A stretch of DNA of 64,000 bases, taken from positions 124,001 through 188,000 of the forward strand of contig CP114485.1 of NCBI GenBank assembly GCA_027186245.1, in the 5' to 3' direction. Below, in pieces: positions 13,601 through 23,980 of the stretch. The notes under the pieces are model-generated. The model saw only the letters and a list, made by a program, of their open reading frames with translations. It did no database searches and was not told the DNA's origin. Origin of the DNA: Coriaria nepalensis. Its lineage: Eukaryota; Streptophyta; Magnoliopsida; Cucurbitales; Coriariaceae. Position 1 is the first letter of the stretch; the number at the start of each line of letters is the position of its first letter. The position numbers were made by a program, and so were the translations under genes.

Positions 13601-15034
13601 GATCATTGTCCTCTAAAAGTTGAGTCAAATCTTGTCTGTATATATACCGTCCACATTAATTCCTTACCGACCCACCTTACATTGTTAAAACAAAAAATCA
13701 ATGACATTATTCATTGTATGATCTTTTCACCAATGGATCGGATGATTTGTAACAGCAAAAAGTTTATTAATCCATACATACATCCAATCAACTTCTTCTC
13801 AAGGCTATCATCATTCATCATACATAATTTGTTTCTCTTTCCCCACTCCTTTTTTTTTAACTCTTTAATTTATCATATGAATTATATCTCACTCTCTTTT
13901 TGTTTTTTTTCTTCTTCTTCTTTTAATTTGTATTGTAAATCCATGCGGGTGTGGTGTCTAACACAACAAAAAGACTTGATAGGTACGCTAGCCTTCTTCT
14001 TCTTTTACTATGTATTGTAAATCCATGTGGGTGTGGTGTCTAACACAACAAAAAGACTAGCTTCTGCATGGTGGGTGGATTTATGGCCCGAGCTCATAAA
14101 ATCCATGTAAATTTGTTTCGTTAAGTCTATAGACTACACCTTTCTCCGCCTAAATGCCAATTAGAAACGATCATAATGATGATACATGACATGACATCAT
14201 TCCTTACGTTGGCAAAAAAATATATAATATATATTACAATTCAAATTCAACCTACATATAACACATTCCTAATTCAATTTGATAACATATAACCGATAAT
14301 GATATTAATCTATATGGAGAGTAGTAATTATAGTTAATTTGCTAATAAGGTAAGTAGAATGTAGTCATGACACGTGGGCACTCCTGATGTTTATGTGGGA
14401 CCTAAACTCTCTCCTTGATGCAAGAAAATCGCAAATCTGAGGGACCCTTTCTATTAAAGAAAACAAAAGCACTTTTATCCTTAATTTTACCTGCCGATTA
14501 CAACATCCAGTACTGTTTAATTATTTGAATTGATCACATCCTTATCGATTGGACGTAAAGAAATTTTTGTCATTATTCATTTGGAAGAGCACCTTCCATC
14601 CATCCGTCCATATAATATGAAATATATTATGCATGAAGCTGCAAGATACCAGCTCCAGCTAGATACTGCCATTTGTAACCACACAATATATAATATATAT
14701 ATATATATACACACTTTTGCACTTGGCCACCTCGTGATCATCGTATAAATCTGATGATGATCAGTACGTACTTGAGCCGTCGAAGAAACTGCGGCTGAAA
14801 TAAAAACCACTTTCTGCTACACAAACCCCGGTTTCGATTTACGACCAGAGTTTGATTTTTTTGTTTTTGGTTGAATGTGACTAGACGTTGACGTTCATGC
14901 ATGCATTTTTTTAACAGCTGCGGGAACGTGAACTGGGGCCGCGGGGCAAAATTTATGGGGATGTAACAACAGAAATAGCCAAAATATAGAAGCTATTACA
15001 TACGTATATAGATCCAAGGTGTCACTTAGACGTA
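10691..15034. other. Long intergenic region, no gene seen
   Basis: About 4.3 kb upstream of the bHLH gene. It holds its promoter (CT-rich leader at 10690-10715, a CACGTG G-box near 10866), TG repeats near 10968-10984, TA repeats near 12803-12827 and 13170-13186, a GCTAG-type short repeat near 12168-12185 and a direct duplication at 13911-14058. Open frames here are short, low-complexity and without recognisable domains. Confidence 0.55.
13911..14058. repeat. Direct tandem duplication, about 66-base unit
   Basis: Two copies of a segment running from a CTTCTTCTT tract through TATTGTAAATCCATG to CAACAAAAAGACT start about 82 bases apart (TATTGTAAAT at 13931 and at 14013). They differ at a few positions. 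It lies in non-coding DNA. Confidence 0.85.
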
Positions 15035-15170
15035 AAAAGGGAGAGAAAAATATTGTTTTATTAATCAATAGTGAGTTAATTATAAAGATATATATATAGT
15101 TAGTAAAGATAACTGATTAATTAGAAAAATTATAAGCAAACTTTTTTATTATATTGATATTCCTAATAGT
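15035..15170 (-). repeat. 3' LTR of the copia element
   Basis: It aligns by eye with 17277-17403 over its length with substitutions and small gaps. A purine-rich TTAAGGAAGA lies just inside it on the minus strand, as a polypurine tract would. Confidence 0.8.
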
Positions 15171-15403
15171 CTTCCTTAAGGTAAGGTGGGGAGTGAAAAA
15201 TATCGATGGTGAAAATAAAAAGTAATTAAATAGCTCAATTCATAAATTTTTTTTTTTTGTATAATATGATAATTAATGTCAATATATTTCGTACGCTTAT
15301 GAAAAATAAGATTTATAGCAATCTGATGATTAAATAAATTATCACAATGGAGCAAAACAGGAGTAAGCTTAGAGATATGCAAATCTGACAACAAACCCAA
15401 TAA

Positions 15404-15700
15404 TCAAGTAATTTCGCAAGTAACTGGAGTCATGGCACAATACTCACTCTCACTGGATGACTTAGAAATGGTAACCTGCTTCTTTGTCTTCCAAGAAACC
15501 AAAGAAGACCCAAGTTTAATCAAATAACTTGTAACATTCTTCATAGTCATCGGGCAAGATGCACAATCAGCATCACAATATGCATCCAAAGTAAGAGTTG
15601 AAGAAAAACTAAAAAATAACCTTAATCTAGGATTATTCTTCACATAACGCAAAACACGAAGTGCAGTATCATAATGTGAAATTAGCATCACAATATGCAT
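15404..15700 (-). pseudogene. Copia RNase H remnant
   Basis: The minus-strand frame reads ALRVLRYVKNNPRL, LDAYCDADCASCPMT, GSSLVSWKTKKQ and SKSSSESEYCAMT, the end of a copia polyprotein (reverse transcriptase tail plus RNase H). The usual DADWA is DADCA and EAEYRAMA is ESEYCAMT, which are signs of decay. The first recognisable residues follow directly on non-coding sequence, marking the edge of the internal deletion. Confidence 0.85.
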
Positions 15701-15769
15701 TGCATATCCAGTCTATTGGTCCTAAAATATGTAAAAGAAGAGATAGAATGTCACATTGACTTTATTCTG

Positions 15770-16020
15770 TGAGCAAAGTTGAGAAACAGACATAAGATTA
15801 TAATGGAAATTTGGCACAAAAAAAGACATTGGAAAGAGCTATATGAGGTGAAATCTGAATTGATCCTACATGAGTAGCCCGAATTTCCAAACTATTTAGC
15901 GATTTAATAGAGGCAGATGGATCATGATGACATGAAATGGGAGAAATCAAGGCTTTAAAATTATATGTCATATGACATGTTGGGCCAGAACCAACAATCC
16001 AATTTTCAGTATTTTGAGCA
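15770..16020 (-). pseudogene. Copia aspartic protease remnant
   Basis: The minus-strand frame contains NWIVGSGPTCHMTYN and THVGSIQISPHIAL, matching the copia pattern of an active-site DSGAT-H followed by a beta-strand region. The catalytic Asp is Gly and Ala is Pro (GSGP), so the protease is inactive. Confidence 0.7.
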
Positions 16021-16132
16021 CTCAGTAAGGATGTATGAGTATCTGCAAAGTTAGAAACTTGAGCAGGAATAACTTGAGTATAAGCAGAAGTGCCTTGTCC
16101 AAGAAGCTTAAGAATATGAGCTTGCTAATAAA

Positions 16133-17082
16133 CTATAATAGAAACACTTCAGAAGTATCGAAATTTTTCTGTGCATTATTAGAAGCCCGAAATTTTCCTG
16201 ACTTAGCCTTATGTAACCTGTAACCAGGAGGATATCCAACTAGCTTGTAATAAATATCATTCTTATGGCCTAATGCATGACAATATTCACATTCTGGATG
16301 TTTATTATTCTGATTGAATTTACTGGTATGATTCTTACTAGAGGAATTGCTATACAAAGTTGTAGTTTCAACAAAGACATTATTCTGAGTATTATTCTTA
16401 AAGGCTACAATCCTATTCCTTTCCTCTTCGTTATTCATCAAGAAAGCTTTGTTGACTATTGGAAGTGGGGCCTTCATCAAGATATTACTACGCTCTACAT
16501 AGTAACACTCATTCAACCCCATTAAAAATTGCATTAACTTCCCTTGTTGATCCATTTGAGCAATAAACGTAGCAGTAGGACATTGACAGTTTGGAAGAGT
16601 AACCAAGGTTGTCAATTCATCCCAAAGTAACTTAATTTTCATGTAATAGCTCGAAATAGATGAATTACCCTGATGTAAGGTTGCAATTTATCTTTAGATA
16701 GCATAAATTTGAGACCCGTTGACCTTATTATAACGCTTCTGTAAATCTTCTTACAACAATTTAGCATCTGAAGTAAAAATTGCATTGCTAGTTAATTCTT
16801 TGAAAATTGAATTTAATATATAAGAACATATCTTTCCCATTGCATCATAAAGAGAGAATATGCATCTGGCTTAGGAAATTGTTTAGTAACAAAACCTAAT
16901 TTTTTTGTTTGGAGAGAAGAGCAAAACGCATAGAATGATTCTCAATTCCATGATTCTTGATACCGGGATCAATCTGAGGTAATAGACGAAGATAAGGATC
17001 AACTGGAGGAGATTCTCTAGCATTCGTAGTGAATGAAATCACCTATGTAGCTGTATTTTCAGTAGAAACTGAAGACGACATC
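16133..17082 (-). pseudogene. Copia gag remnant with damaged zinc knuckle
   Basis: From an ATG at 17082 the frame starts MSSSVSTENTAT and meets a stop soon after; VDPYLRLLPQIDPG follows. A later open part (16642-16133) has the gag pattern LWDELTTL, QGKLMQFLMGLNECY and NEEERNRIV. The CCHC knuckle reads CEYCHALGHKNDIY, with the last Cys replaced by Tyr, then YKLVGYPPGYR. Confidence 0.85.
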
Positions 17083-17247
17083 AATTAACAAAACGGAAGG
17101 CAAATCTACGAAATGGAGACAAATACGAACAAATCTATGAAGAAATGAAGGAAATTGATTGTGAATTGATCATGAATCGTGAGAAAAATCACACGGAAAA
17201 ATTGGTTTGATAAGCATAAAATGAAAGAAAATTAATTTTCTCTCTCT

Positions 17248-17260
17248 TATTCTAATACTA
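17248..17260 (-). other. Decayed primer-binding site of the copia element
   Basis: The minus strand just inside the 5' LTR reads TAGTATTAGAATA followed by AGAG. The usual tRNA-Met primer site begins TGGTATCAGAGC; every difference (G to A, C to T) is a transition of the kind left by decay of methylated cytosine. Confidence 0.6.
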
Positions 17261-17276
17261 TATCGGTTATAACTAA

Positions 17277-17403
17277 AGTGAAAGAGAGAAATATATTTTA
17301 TTAATTAATGATGAGTTAATTATAAAGATAGATATAATTAGCAAAGATAAGTAACTAGGAAAATGATAAGAAAAGCATTGAATTATACTGATATTCCTAA
17401 TAC
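17277..17403 (-). repeat. 5' LTR of the copia element
   Basis: Partner of 15035-15170. The inner border is uncertain by about 15 bases. Confidence 0.78.
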
Positions 17404-17658
17404 AAGGAAAAGAAACAAATATCTTTGATGGTTTGAAAAAATATGAAAGCAAATTGAGAATCATAATATTCCTTCTTTGAAAACATTTGAACCATGTACC
17501 ACCCTGTTCAAACATACTTCCAAAATGAAGTACATATATGTATGTACATATGAAGTATATATATTGAAGTGAACACAGAAGGGGAAAAAGTTTTAGACGT
17601 CTACTATATAAGTTTTATTTTGAGGAGCTAAAGCCTAATCATGGAATTTGGGGCACCT

Positions 17659-17740
17659 AATTGAGTACTAAGTAGTAGAAGATAAGTAGGTATGGAAAGT
17701 AATTGAGTACTAAGTAGAAGATAGTGGGTATGGAAAAGGT
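17659..17740. repeat. Tandem duplication, about 41-base unit
   Basis: AATTGAGTACTAAGTAG followed by AAGATA and GGTATGGAAA occurs twice back to back, the second copy slightly shorter. Confidence 0.85.
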
Positions 17741-18035
17741 GGGTGAAGTTCTTCTTCAATGGTACATAACTGGCTTCTTTGATTGAACTTAAAAAAACTA
17801 TACAAAATTACAAAGAACGTCGTGTATAGTAGTAGCCTCTAGGCCTTAGCTAGAGCCTTAGAGAGAGATCATCATCACCTCACGTTTCCTTTTTGTTCAA
17901 TCTTTATATATATATAAAATGAGATGATGTGAGAGAAAAATGAAGGATGAGATTAAGAGGAATATTCATATTTAATAGAAAATCTAAATCCTAATTACTT
18001 ATTCGTCTCAAGTCATACAAAAAAACATCATTTTA

Positions 18036-18074
18036 CGTTAATAGATGATAAATTTGTTATATCATCTATTAACG
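18036..18074. repeat. Perfect 15-base inverted repeat (hairpin)
   Basis: CGTTAATAGATGATA (18036-18050) and its exact reverse complement (18060-18074) are separated by nine bases. It lies about 1.1 kb upstream of the ATL gene. Confidence 0.9.
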
Positions 18075-18434
18075 GGCCCAATCTCCAATCTCTTGGAATG
18101 GACCTTCTGACCCAATCACGACAACAAATGCAAACTAAGCAGCCCAAAGTAATGATTGGACTGCCAACTTTTTATGCCTCTTACAAAATTTCATGGGCTT
18201 TTTGAAAATCGCAATTGACTAGATTGAAGGTGTAAAGACTTGCAAAAAAAAAACCATTGACTATTTAATATGTTATGTTTTCATCAGACCTTAACAATCT
18301 TCTTCTTTTGGGTTCTTGTGTGTAGTTTGAATTGTATTGAAGTAAATAATTCAAAAAAAAAAAATATATATATATTAATAAAGTTTGAAATTCCAAGTTT
18401 CAATCGCTATTACTGATTTACATATATAAATCAA

Positions 18435-18650
18435 CGGTCAGTGGCAACTAAGTAGATGGAATAACGAATAGTCAAAGTCAAAAGAATGATGGTCAGTCCG
18501 CAATTGTCCACTGACCATGTTTATTGTTTAAGTAATTATTGAGCCAACCACATTCTAAACAACATTACTTATTGAAGTTTAATTAAGTCTTAATTACTAA
18601 AAATATATATAATTACAAATGAATGGGTGTAATGGAAGTCAATGACCACA
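18435..18650. promoter_or_regulatory. Cluster of TGAC (W-box-like) cores upstream of ATL
   Basis: TTGAC or TGACC cores occur on either strand at about 18436, 18471, 18477, 18491, 18511 and 18639-18646. WRKY factors bind TTGAC[C/T]. ATL6/ATL31 are known elicitor-responsive genes, so WRKY control is a reasonable inference. Confidence 0.4.
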
Positions 18651-19148
18651 TTGCTTATTCCACTTTTTCTTTATAAAAATTTCTATTTGATTTGATTTGA
18701 TTTGAGAGGATCTGATTCTTCCAGAACTTCTATCCTCTACTTCGCGCATTCTACAATTTTGCATCAACGGCCAAACAGCAGTCCACATAATTTATCAATT
18801 TGCTCAGGAAATTTATAACATAATTCTTATTTATATTTTTATTATAATAAATCCTTCTTAAATTTTTCATTTCTTTCGGCTAAAAAGTCTTTTTTAAATC
18901 TACACGTGATAGCCAGCCAGCCAGACTCCAAATTCGCGGGAAACTTCCTAAGGAGTCATACCTATTTATTCCACGTCGGACGCCAGCCATGACCAAATTC
19001 ATACGTCATCAACCCACCAATTGTCTACTTCCCTTGTCCACCACCACACACCTTCCTATCCCCTCCTTTTTCTAAGTCATTTATTTATAAACGCCATCCC
19101 CTCTCTCTCTCATTTCTTCTCTTCCATGCCCACGTTACTAACTAGACA

Positions 19149-20330
19149 ATGATACTACCTATAATGAACTCCTCCATTTCCAAGATTCTAATCAATAGCA
19201 GCCGGCAGAACATTTATGCTGCACTGAGCAGCCATGTCGTCGTCACCTTTTCCCTTTTCGTTTTCTTTTTCCTCGCTCTTCTCTCGCCGGTCGGAGCTCA
19301 ACCTACTCCTGACGCTAACCTCGATTCGTATCAGTACAAGTTTAGCCCCTCCATGGCGGTCATCGTTGTGATCCTGATCGCCGCACTTTTCTTCATGGCA
19401 TTCTTCGCCTTCTACATCCGCCACTGCTCCGATTCACATTCCGTCGGAAACAGCATCCGAAATCTCGCCGGCAGATCCAGACGCGGGATGCGTGGCCTCG
19501 ATCCGAGCGTGATCGAGACGTTCCCCACCTTGGTCTACTCCGCTGTCAAAGAGCACAAGGTCGGCAAAGGTGCGTTAGAATGTGCTGTCTGCTTAAACGA
19601 ATTCGAGGACGATGAAACGCTGCGTTTACTGCCCAAGTGCGACCACGTTTTCCACCCTGAATGCATCGATGCTTGGTTGGGGTCCCACACTACGTGTCCA
19701 GTTTGCAGAGCCAACTTGTCGCCCGATCAGTCCGGCGAGTCTGGGAACCAACTCGCCGACTCTAACACCGAATTGGACCTCGAATCACAAAACGACACTG
19801 TACCGCCCACCGGAGAACCTCAGCAGCATCTACAAGAAGAGGAAGAGCAACCACAAGCAGTAGAAGCTCAGGTTCTGAATCGAAGCCGTACGCGCGGACG
19901 GTCTAGATCAAGCCGGATACGGCGGGTGTTCCCTCGGTCAAATTCCACCGGTCATTCATTGGTTCAACCGGGCGAGTGTACAGAACGGTTCACTTTAAGA
20001 TTACCGGTTGAGATAAGGAAGCAGATAATGAACAGGAAGCTAAATCGGGCCACTAGCATGGTGGTGCTGCCTAGGGAAAGTAGTTCGAGAAGAGGGGGCG
20101 TAAACGGTGGAGATGGGGAGGGTAGTAGTAGAGGGAGATCCTACAGACGGCTTAAGAGCCTGGAGCCAAGAGTGAAGTCGGAGCGGTGGGTTCTGTCGAA
20201 AACAGCGCCGTTTCTCATGAGAATGTTGTCGATGAAGTCGCCCTCGCCGAAGGGGACGAGTAGTAATGCGGAGGAGAGAGATGGTGGACAGGGGGGTAAA
20301 GCGAGTGAACCAGGTCGACCTCCCGTTTAA
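19149..20330 (+). CDS. ATL31: RING-H2 finger E3 ubiquitin ligase, ATL6/ATL31 type
   Basis: An intronless gene of 393 codons, as usual for ATLs. An N-terminal hydrophobic segment (about residues 27-50) precedes QPTPDANLDSY, and a second membrane segment (about 69-92, SMAVIVVILIAALFFMAFFAF) follows. The ATL hallmark GLD motif is GLDPSVIETFP. The RING-H2 domain runs from CAVCLNEFEDDETLRLLPKC through DHVFHPECIDAWL to TTCPVCRANL, with all eight metal ligands and the ATL Pro before the third Cys pair. The long C-terminal tail is rich in Ser, Arg and Glu, like ATL6/ATL31, which ubiquitinate 14-3-3 proteins in carbon/nitrogen and defence responses. The upstream ATG at 19149 is used; Met codons at residues 6-7 could also serve. 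The gene position also agrees with ATL6 (At3g05200). Whether it is ATL6 or ATL31 in function is open. Confidence 0.93.
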   Translation: MILPIMNSSISKILINSSRQNIYAALSSHVVVTFSLFVFFFLALLSPVGAQPTPDANLDSYQYKFSPSMAVIVVILIAALFFMAFFAFYIRHCSDSHSVGNSIRNLAGRSRRGMRGLDPSVIETFPTLVYSAVKEHKVGKGALECAVCLNEFEDDETLRLLPKCDHVFHPECIDAWLGSHTTCPVCRANLSPDQSGESGNQLADSNTELDLESQNDTVPPTGEPQQHLQEEEEQPQAVEAQVLNRSRTRGRSRSSRIRRVFPRSNSTGHSLVQPGECTERFTLRLPVEIRKQIMNRKLNRATSMVVLPRESSSRRGGVNGGDGEGSSRGRSYRRLKSLEPRVKSERWVLSKTAPFLMRMLSMKSPSPKGTSSNAEERDGGQGGKASEPGRPPV

Positions 20331-20440
20331 TTAGTTAGATCCCAATTTTGGATCTACTCCATGGCTAATTAGGAAATTCACTCTCTCTCTCTCTATAAAT
20401 AAATTTTTATTTATTTTTCAATTGAATTTATTGTATCTAA

Positions 20441-20489
<49 letters not shown>

Positions 20490-21399
20490 CTTAATATATA
20501 ATTAATTTTTTAAAGAAATTTATTGATCTCAAAGTCAAAGTTATAATACGGTTGACAAGGAATATTCCAAAATAAATAATTATACTAATTTTTTTGGTTT
20601 GAATTTAAATACGTGAGTTTCTGAACTCTTTGATTCATTTTAACATTTAAGAATGACAATAGTTGTAAGCAATTGCATAGGGATGGGGGTCAGTCTTAGA
20701 TATCAACGTATTAATTAATTGTAATGTATTGTAACCTTTCTTTTTGAGAATATATACTTATTAAATAAGTCTTATTGGAATAATAAAAGTCTTAATAAAA
20801 GACACTTAAAAATTAAATTTTTTTTTTTTTTTTTCATAATTATAAATGTGAAAATTTGAGTTTATATTTTTTTTACATGTATTTTAATTGATTTAGAGTT
20901 GAGTTGTTCGTATTTTAATGTCTTCAAGCAATTAAATAATTATTTCAAATTGCATTACGACTTGATGAGCTTACAATGGTGATGGGATTGAAATATCATC
21001 ATTATGTTCTTGACTCTACATAATTAATATGATAGAAAAAAAGGACCACCGATTGAGGAAATATCTTAGTGGAAAGATCAGAAAATTGCCCTATTAAGGA
21101 CTCAGGATGATGAAGTAGTGAAGATATTTATTATCTACTTTATTGAGGGAGTCATCTAAGCTTAAGAGAGGAAAAATAAAATCCGATAATTTATATTGAT
21201 CATATCCAATAATTTGTACATGTTATCCCAATACCCTTTGGGTAGACTGAGTTTTGAGGCTACCAGTCAATCCTTAACAAAAATATTAACATGAAGGTCA
21301 GCGCACATAGAGACTAGTCGATGATGTCAAACGACAAGACGAAAGAGGAAACATATTCCTTATATGGGTTTTCATTAACTCTACAAGTTTGACTTTCTA
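20331..21399. other. Intergenic, AT-rich
   Basis: Downstream flank of the ATL gene with a CT run (20382-20394), a TA microsatellite (about 20445-20487) and a T tract near 20819-20834. No gene is seen. Confidence 0.5.
20445..20487. repeat. (TA)n microsatellite
   Basis: About 21 copies of TA in the 3' flank of the ATL gene. Confidence 0.95.
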
Positions 21400-22865
21400 T
21401 TTTAAAATTTTTTATTTGGTTTTCTTTCATGTTTTTTAACTTAGTTTTATGTTTGCTAATCCATTTATTGCTATGCGGATATTTACATACGAAAACATTC
21501 CTTATCTTAGAAAGTGAGTTGCAGTGTGGAATGAAGAAAATCTCATTCCTCATATTTTAAGATGGTCATCTATTGACTCGCCTGTAAGTTATGAAAGTGT
21601 CAATAATTGGACAAAAAAAATATGTAAGTTTTTTTATTTATTTATTTAATTAAACTATTTTACTTCATATTGATTAAATATTAAAATTTAATTGACTTTT
21701 CTTTTCATTTAATACAGCTTGTCGTTTGTGGAATCCTGAAATATTTTCTAGATAAGGGCAATGAGGCTGTGGACATGTTGACTAGGATGTTGAAGGAAGA
21801 AGAAGAAGTACAACTAGAAGGTGGAAGGAAAATTGATAATAATGATGAAGCTAAGTAGAATAGTTTCAATCTAGAGAAGAAGATGGATGCACTTTTTATT
21901 GGCTTTTTAGAAAACGTGGAGAAGATGTTCATAGAACTGAGAGATGACATGAACAATTGGATGTATAAGATGGATAAAAAGCTTATAGAGATAAGAGATG
22001 GGATAGATCCGATAACATCTGCCAAATATTCGCCTTCATCCACCATATCTTTGTTTGTCTACCAATATTAGTCCCCACCACTACCTCAGTCTGTAGTGCT
22101 CATATCATTAGCCCCACCACTTCTGCCTTTATCGGCCATTCTTGTTTATGCATCGAGTAATGTCAATCATGTGGGTGAGAAAAATCTAGAGGATTTAACC
22201 AACTCATATGTGATTGTGTCTATCATTGAGATGAGACAAGGTGAAATGACGAGGAGGCTTGGTCTGGCCATCACATCTCTTTTTGTATACATAAGAAAAA
22301 AAAAATGAAAAATATAAAAAGAAAAATGGATTGAAGGTGACAACACTGCTTACTCCAAGTAAGGCAAATAAGAGAGTGATGCAATTATGGCTAGAAGGCA
22401 ACACAGAGCTGTAAGTATATTTTAAGTTATTTTTTGTTATATACGATTATCTCACTAACTATATTCATCTTAATTTTCCCATGAGACTTAAGGAATTGCT
22501 ACACAGTTTTGTAAGTATTTAAAATCGATTGGATTTATGGATAAATTTCTTAACTGTTATGATTGTTTTTTCTTTTATGGTTACAACACGTGGATGAATA
22601 TTTGTTATTACTCTAGATGAGATAGTAAAAGTTCAATGAGATGCTCGACCAGTTCGCCGTTTTCATAAAACAGGTGTTCCTTCAGTTCTTGGTTTATTAT
22701 TAGGATAAGAAATTTGACAACTTAGAGGAGAGGGACCATCAAACTTGTGTATTTAAAGATGACTCGATGAAATATGTTGATGGATATATACTAGTTGGTG
22801 GAATCGCATGGAAGCACGTGAACCGACATTACATCCCTTACAATATCAAGAACGAATATTATTAA
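21400..22865 (+). pseudogene. Degenerate ULP1/DUF1985-like gene of a transposon
   Basis: The plus strand holds broken pieces resembling plant transposon-associated ULP1 (SUMO-protease-like) proteins. FTYENIPYLRK then stop then VAVWNEENLIPHILRW (about 21480-21575) resembles the DUF1985-type segment. LVVCGILKYFLDKGN and an acidic, coiled-coil-like stretch (ENVEKMFIELRDDMNNWM, about 21905-21965) follow. AWKHVNRHYIPYNIKNEYY (about 22808-22865) resembles the ULP1 region before the catalytic His-Trp. Several stops interrupt it. It faces the transposase remnant head-on at about 22865. Mutator-like elements carrying ULP1 genes (KI-MULEs) are known in plants, which fits, but the similarity is judged by eye and weak in parts. 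Confidence 0.45.
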
Positions 22866-23980
22866 TGTATTAAAATATGTATCAAATTCTTGAACCGTGT
22901 GTGCTTTGACCTTTCTATAGAATAGTTCGAGAAACCCACTACACTCAAATATGGTTGTAATGTTTTGCTCGAGATGTCACATGTATGCAATGTATTTTGC
23001 ATTCGGGTAAATACTTCGTATAGCATTATTAATACTTTTTGTCAAATCCGATACGAAAACTAAATTGGTAGCATCAGAGATCACACCCTCTAGCTTTCTC
23101 AATAATTAATTCCATGATGCATCATTCTCTAAATCAATAATACTCCATGCTAATGGATAGAGTTGGTTGTTACCGTTCTAAGCTATTGCAGACAAAAGTG
23201 TGTCTTTATATTTGCACTTTAAAAATATTTCATCTATACAAATAACTATTCAGAAAAATCAAAACCCTTTTATTACTACTCTAAAAGCCAAGAAAAAAAA
23301 TACACAAATATGTTCTTTCCATCCGTCAAAAGTGTAGTTGCCATCTTTGGATTAACCACTTTTACCATGCCTGCCCAAAATGGTAAATTGTTATAGTTAT
23401 CTTTGGTCGTACCCTGAATAAGGTCATGTATAATTTGTCTTGATTTTTATGCCTTCCAATAACTAATTTTTGCCCTAGTATTGTTTCAGATAATATCAAT
23501 TAGATTTTGAATCTTAGGAGTCTCGTTACACCTTTTGAACTTATTCCTCATATGTAGTCCTATAATAGGAGCCAATGCTTGATGATGTTTGTATTGCCTA
23601 AATAAACGTGAATATATGTGCTCTTCTTTAAACTTTCAAATTTGGAAAATGAAGAATTATTGTTTCTAGTGGCATAGAGTTTCCACTTGTAATTTGAATC
23701 CATGCATATGACTACAAATATAGTATTATTCGACTTTTTTACTTTAAACTCAAAATTTCGTTGTATCGCAAGTATATGCAGGCTAACCTTTAGTTCGCTC
23801 TTCGATGCAAAATATTATTTAACATAAAACTCACCTCAACTTGGTCAAGATGAGACAACCGGAACTGAAATACTTTCAACGCATGTGGAATGCTGGGTAG
23901 TAATAAAGAGAATACAAACTTCATCTTCAATATAATTTGCATGTTGTGCACATGGTGACGGTGGAGGTATATCGTCAAGT
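22866..23980 (-). mobile_element. Mutator-like (MURA) transposase remnant
   Basis: The minus strand, read from high to low coordinates, contains a degenerate MuDR transposase: SFMLNNILHRRAN near 23800-23850 (DNA-binding end), then the core ICIDEIFLKCKYKDTLLSAIA (near 23180-23250), NNQLYPLAWSIDLENDASW (near 23120-23180), LLRKLEGVI, TKSINNAIRSIYPNAKYIACM, HLEQNITTIFECSGFLELFYRKVKAHTVQEF (to about 22880, cut here for length in parts). The order is that of MULE transposases; the second catalytic region and the C-H residues are partly kept, but many stops break the frame and the SWIM zinc finger end is missing. I could not find terminal inverted repeats by eye, so the element's limits are unknown. 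Confidence 0.72.

Larger units (their letters stand above)
15035..17403 (-). mobile_element. Decayed, internally deleted Ty1/copia LTR retrotransposon
   Basis: The element reads on the minus strand. Two similar terminal repeats of about 130 bases (17403-17277 as the 5' LTR, 15170-15035 as the 3' LTR) share TATTAGGAATATC at their 5' ends and a GAGTTAATTATAAAGATA-like core on the plus strand. Between them, in order, are gag with a zinc knuckle, a protease remnant and an RNase H remnant, which is copia order. Only about 2.1 kb of internal sequence remains, about half of an intact element; integrase and most reverse transcriptase are gone. Stops, a lost protease Asp and a lost knuckle Cys show it is dead. 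I did not identify a certain target-site duplication. Confidence 0.88.
17404..19148. promoter_or_regulatory. Upstream region of the ATL gene
   Basis: About 1.7 kb without a gene. It holds a tandem duplication (17659-17740), a perfect hairpin (18036-18074), a cluster of TGAC cores (about 18435-18650), a CACGTG G-box at 18903-18908, ACGTCA near 19003 and a likely TATA box (TTTATAAA) near 19083-19090, about 60 bases before the ATG. Confidence 0.55.

Noticed and set aside
13586..14020. 144-residue plus-strand frame in the long intergenic region
   Set aside because: It is low complexity (Phe, Ser, Leu from CT-rich DNA), crosses the direct duplication and shows no domain.
19188..19424. Minus-strand frame inside the ATL gene
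   Set aside because: Antisense shadow of the hydrophobic N-terminal region.
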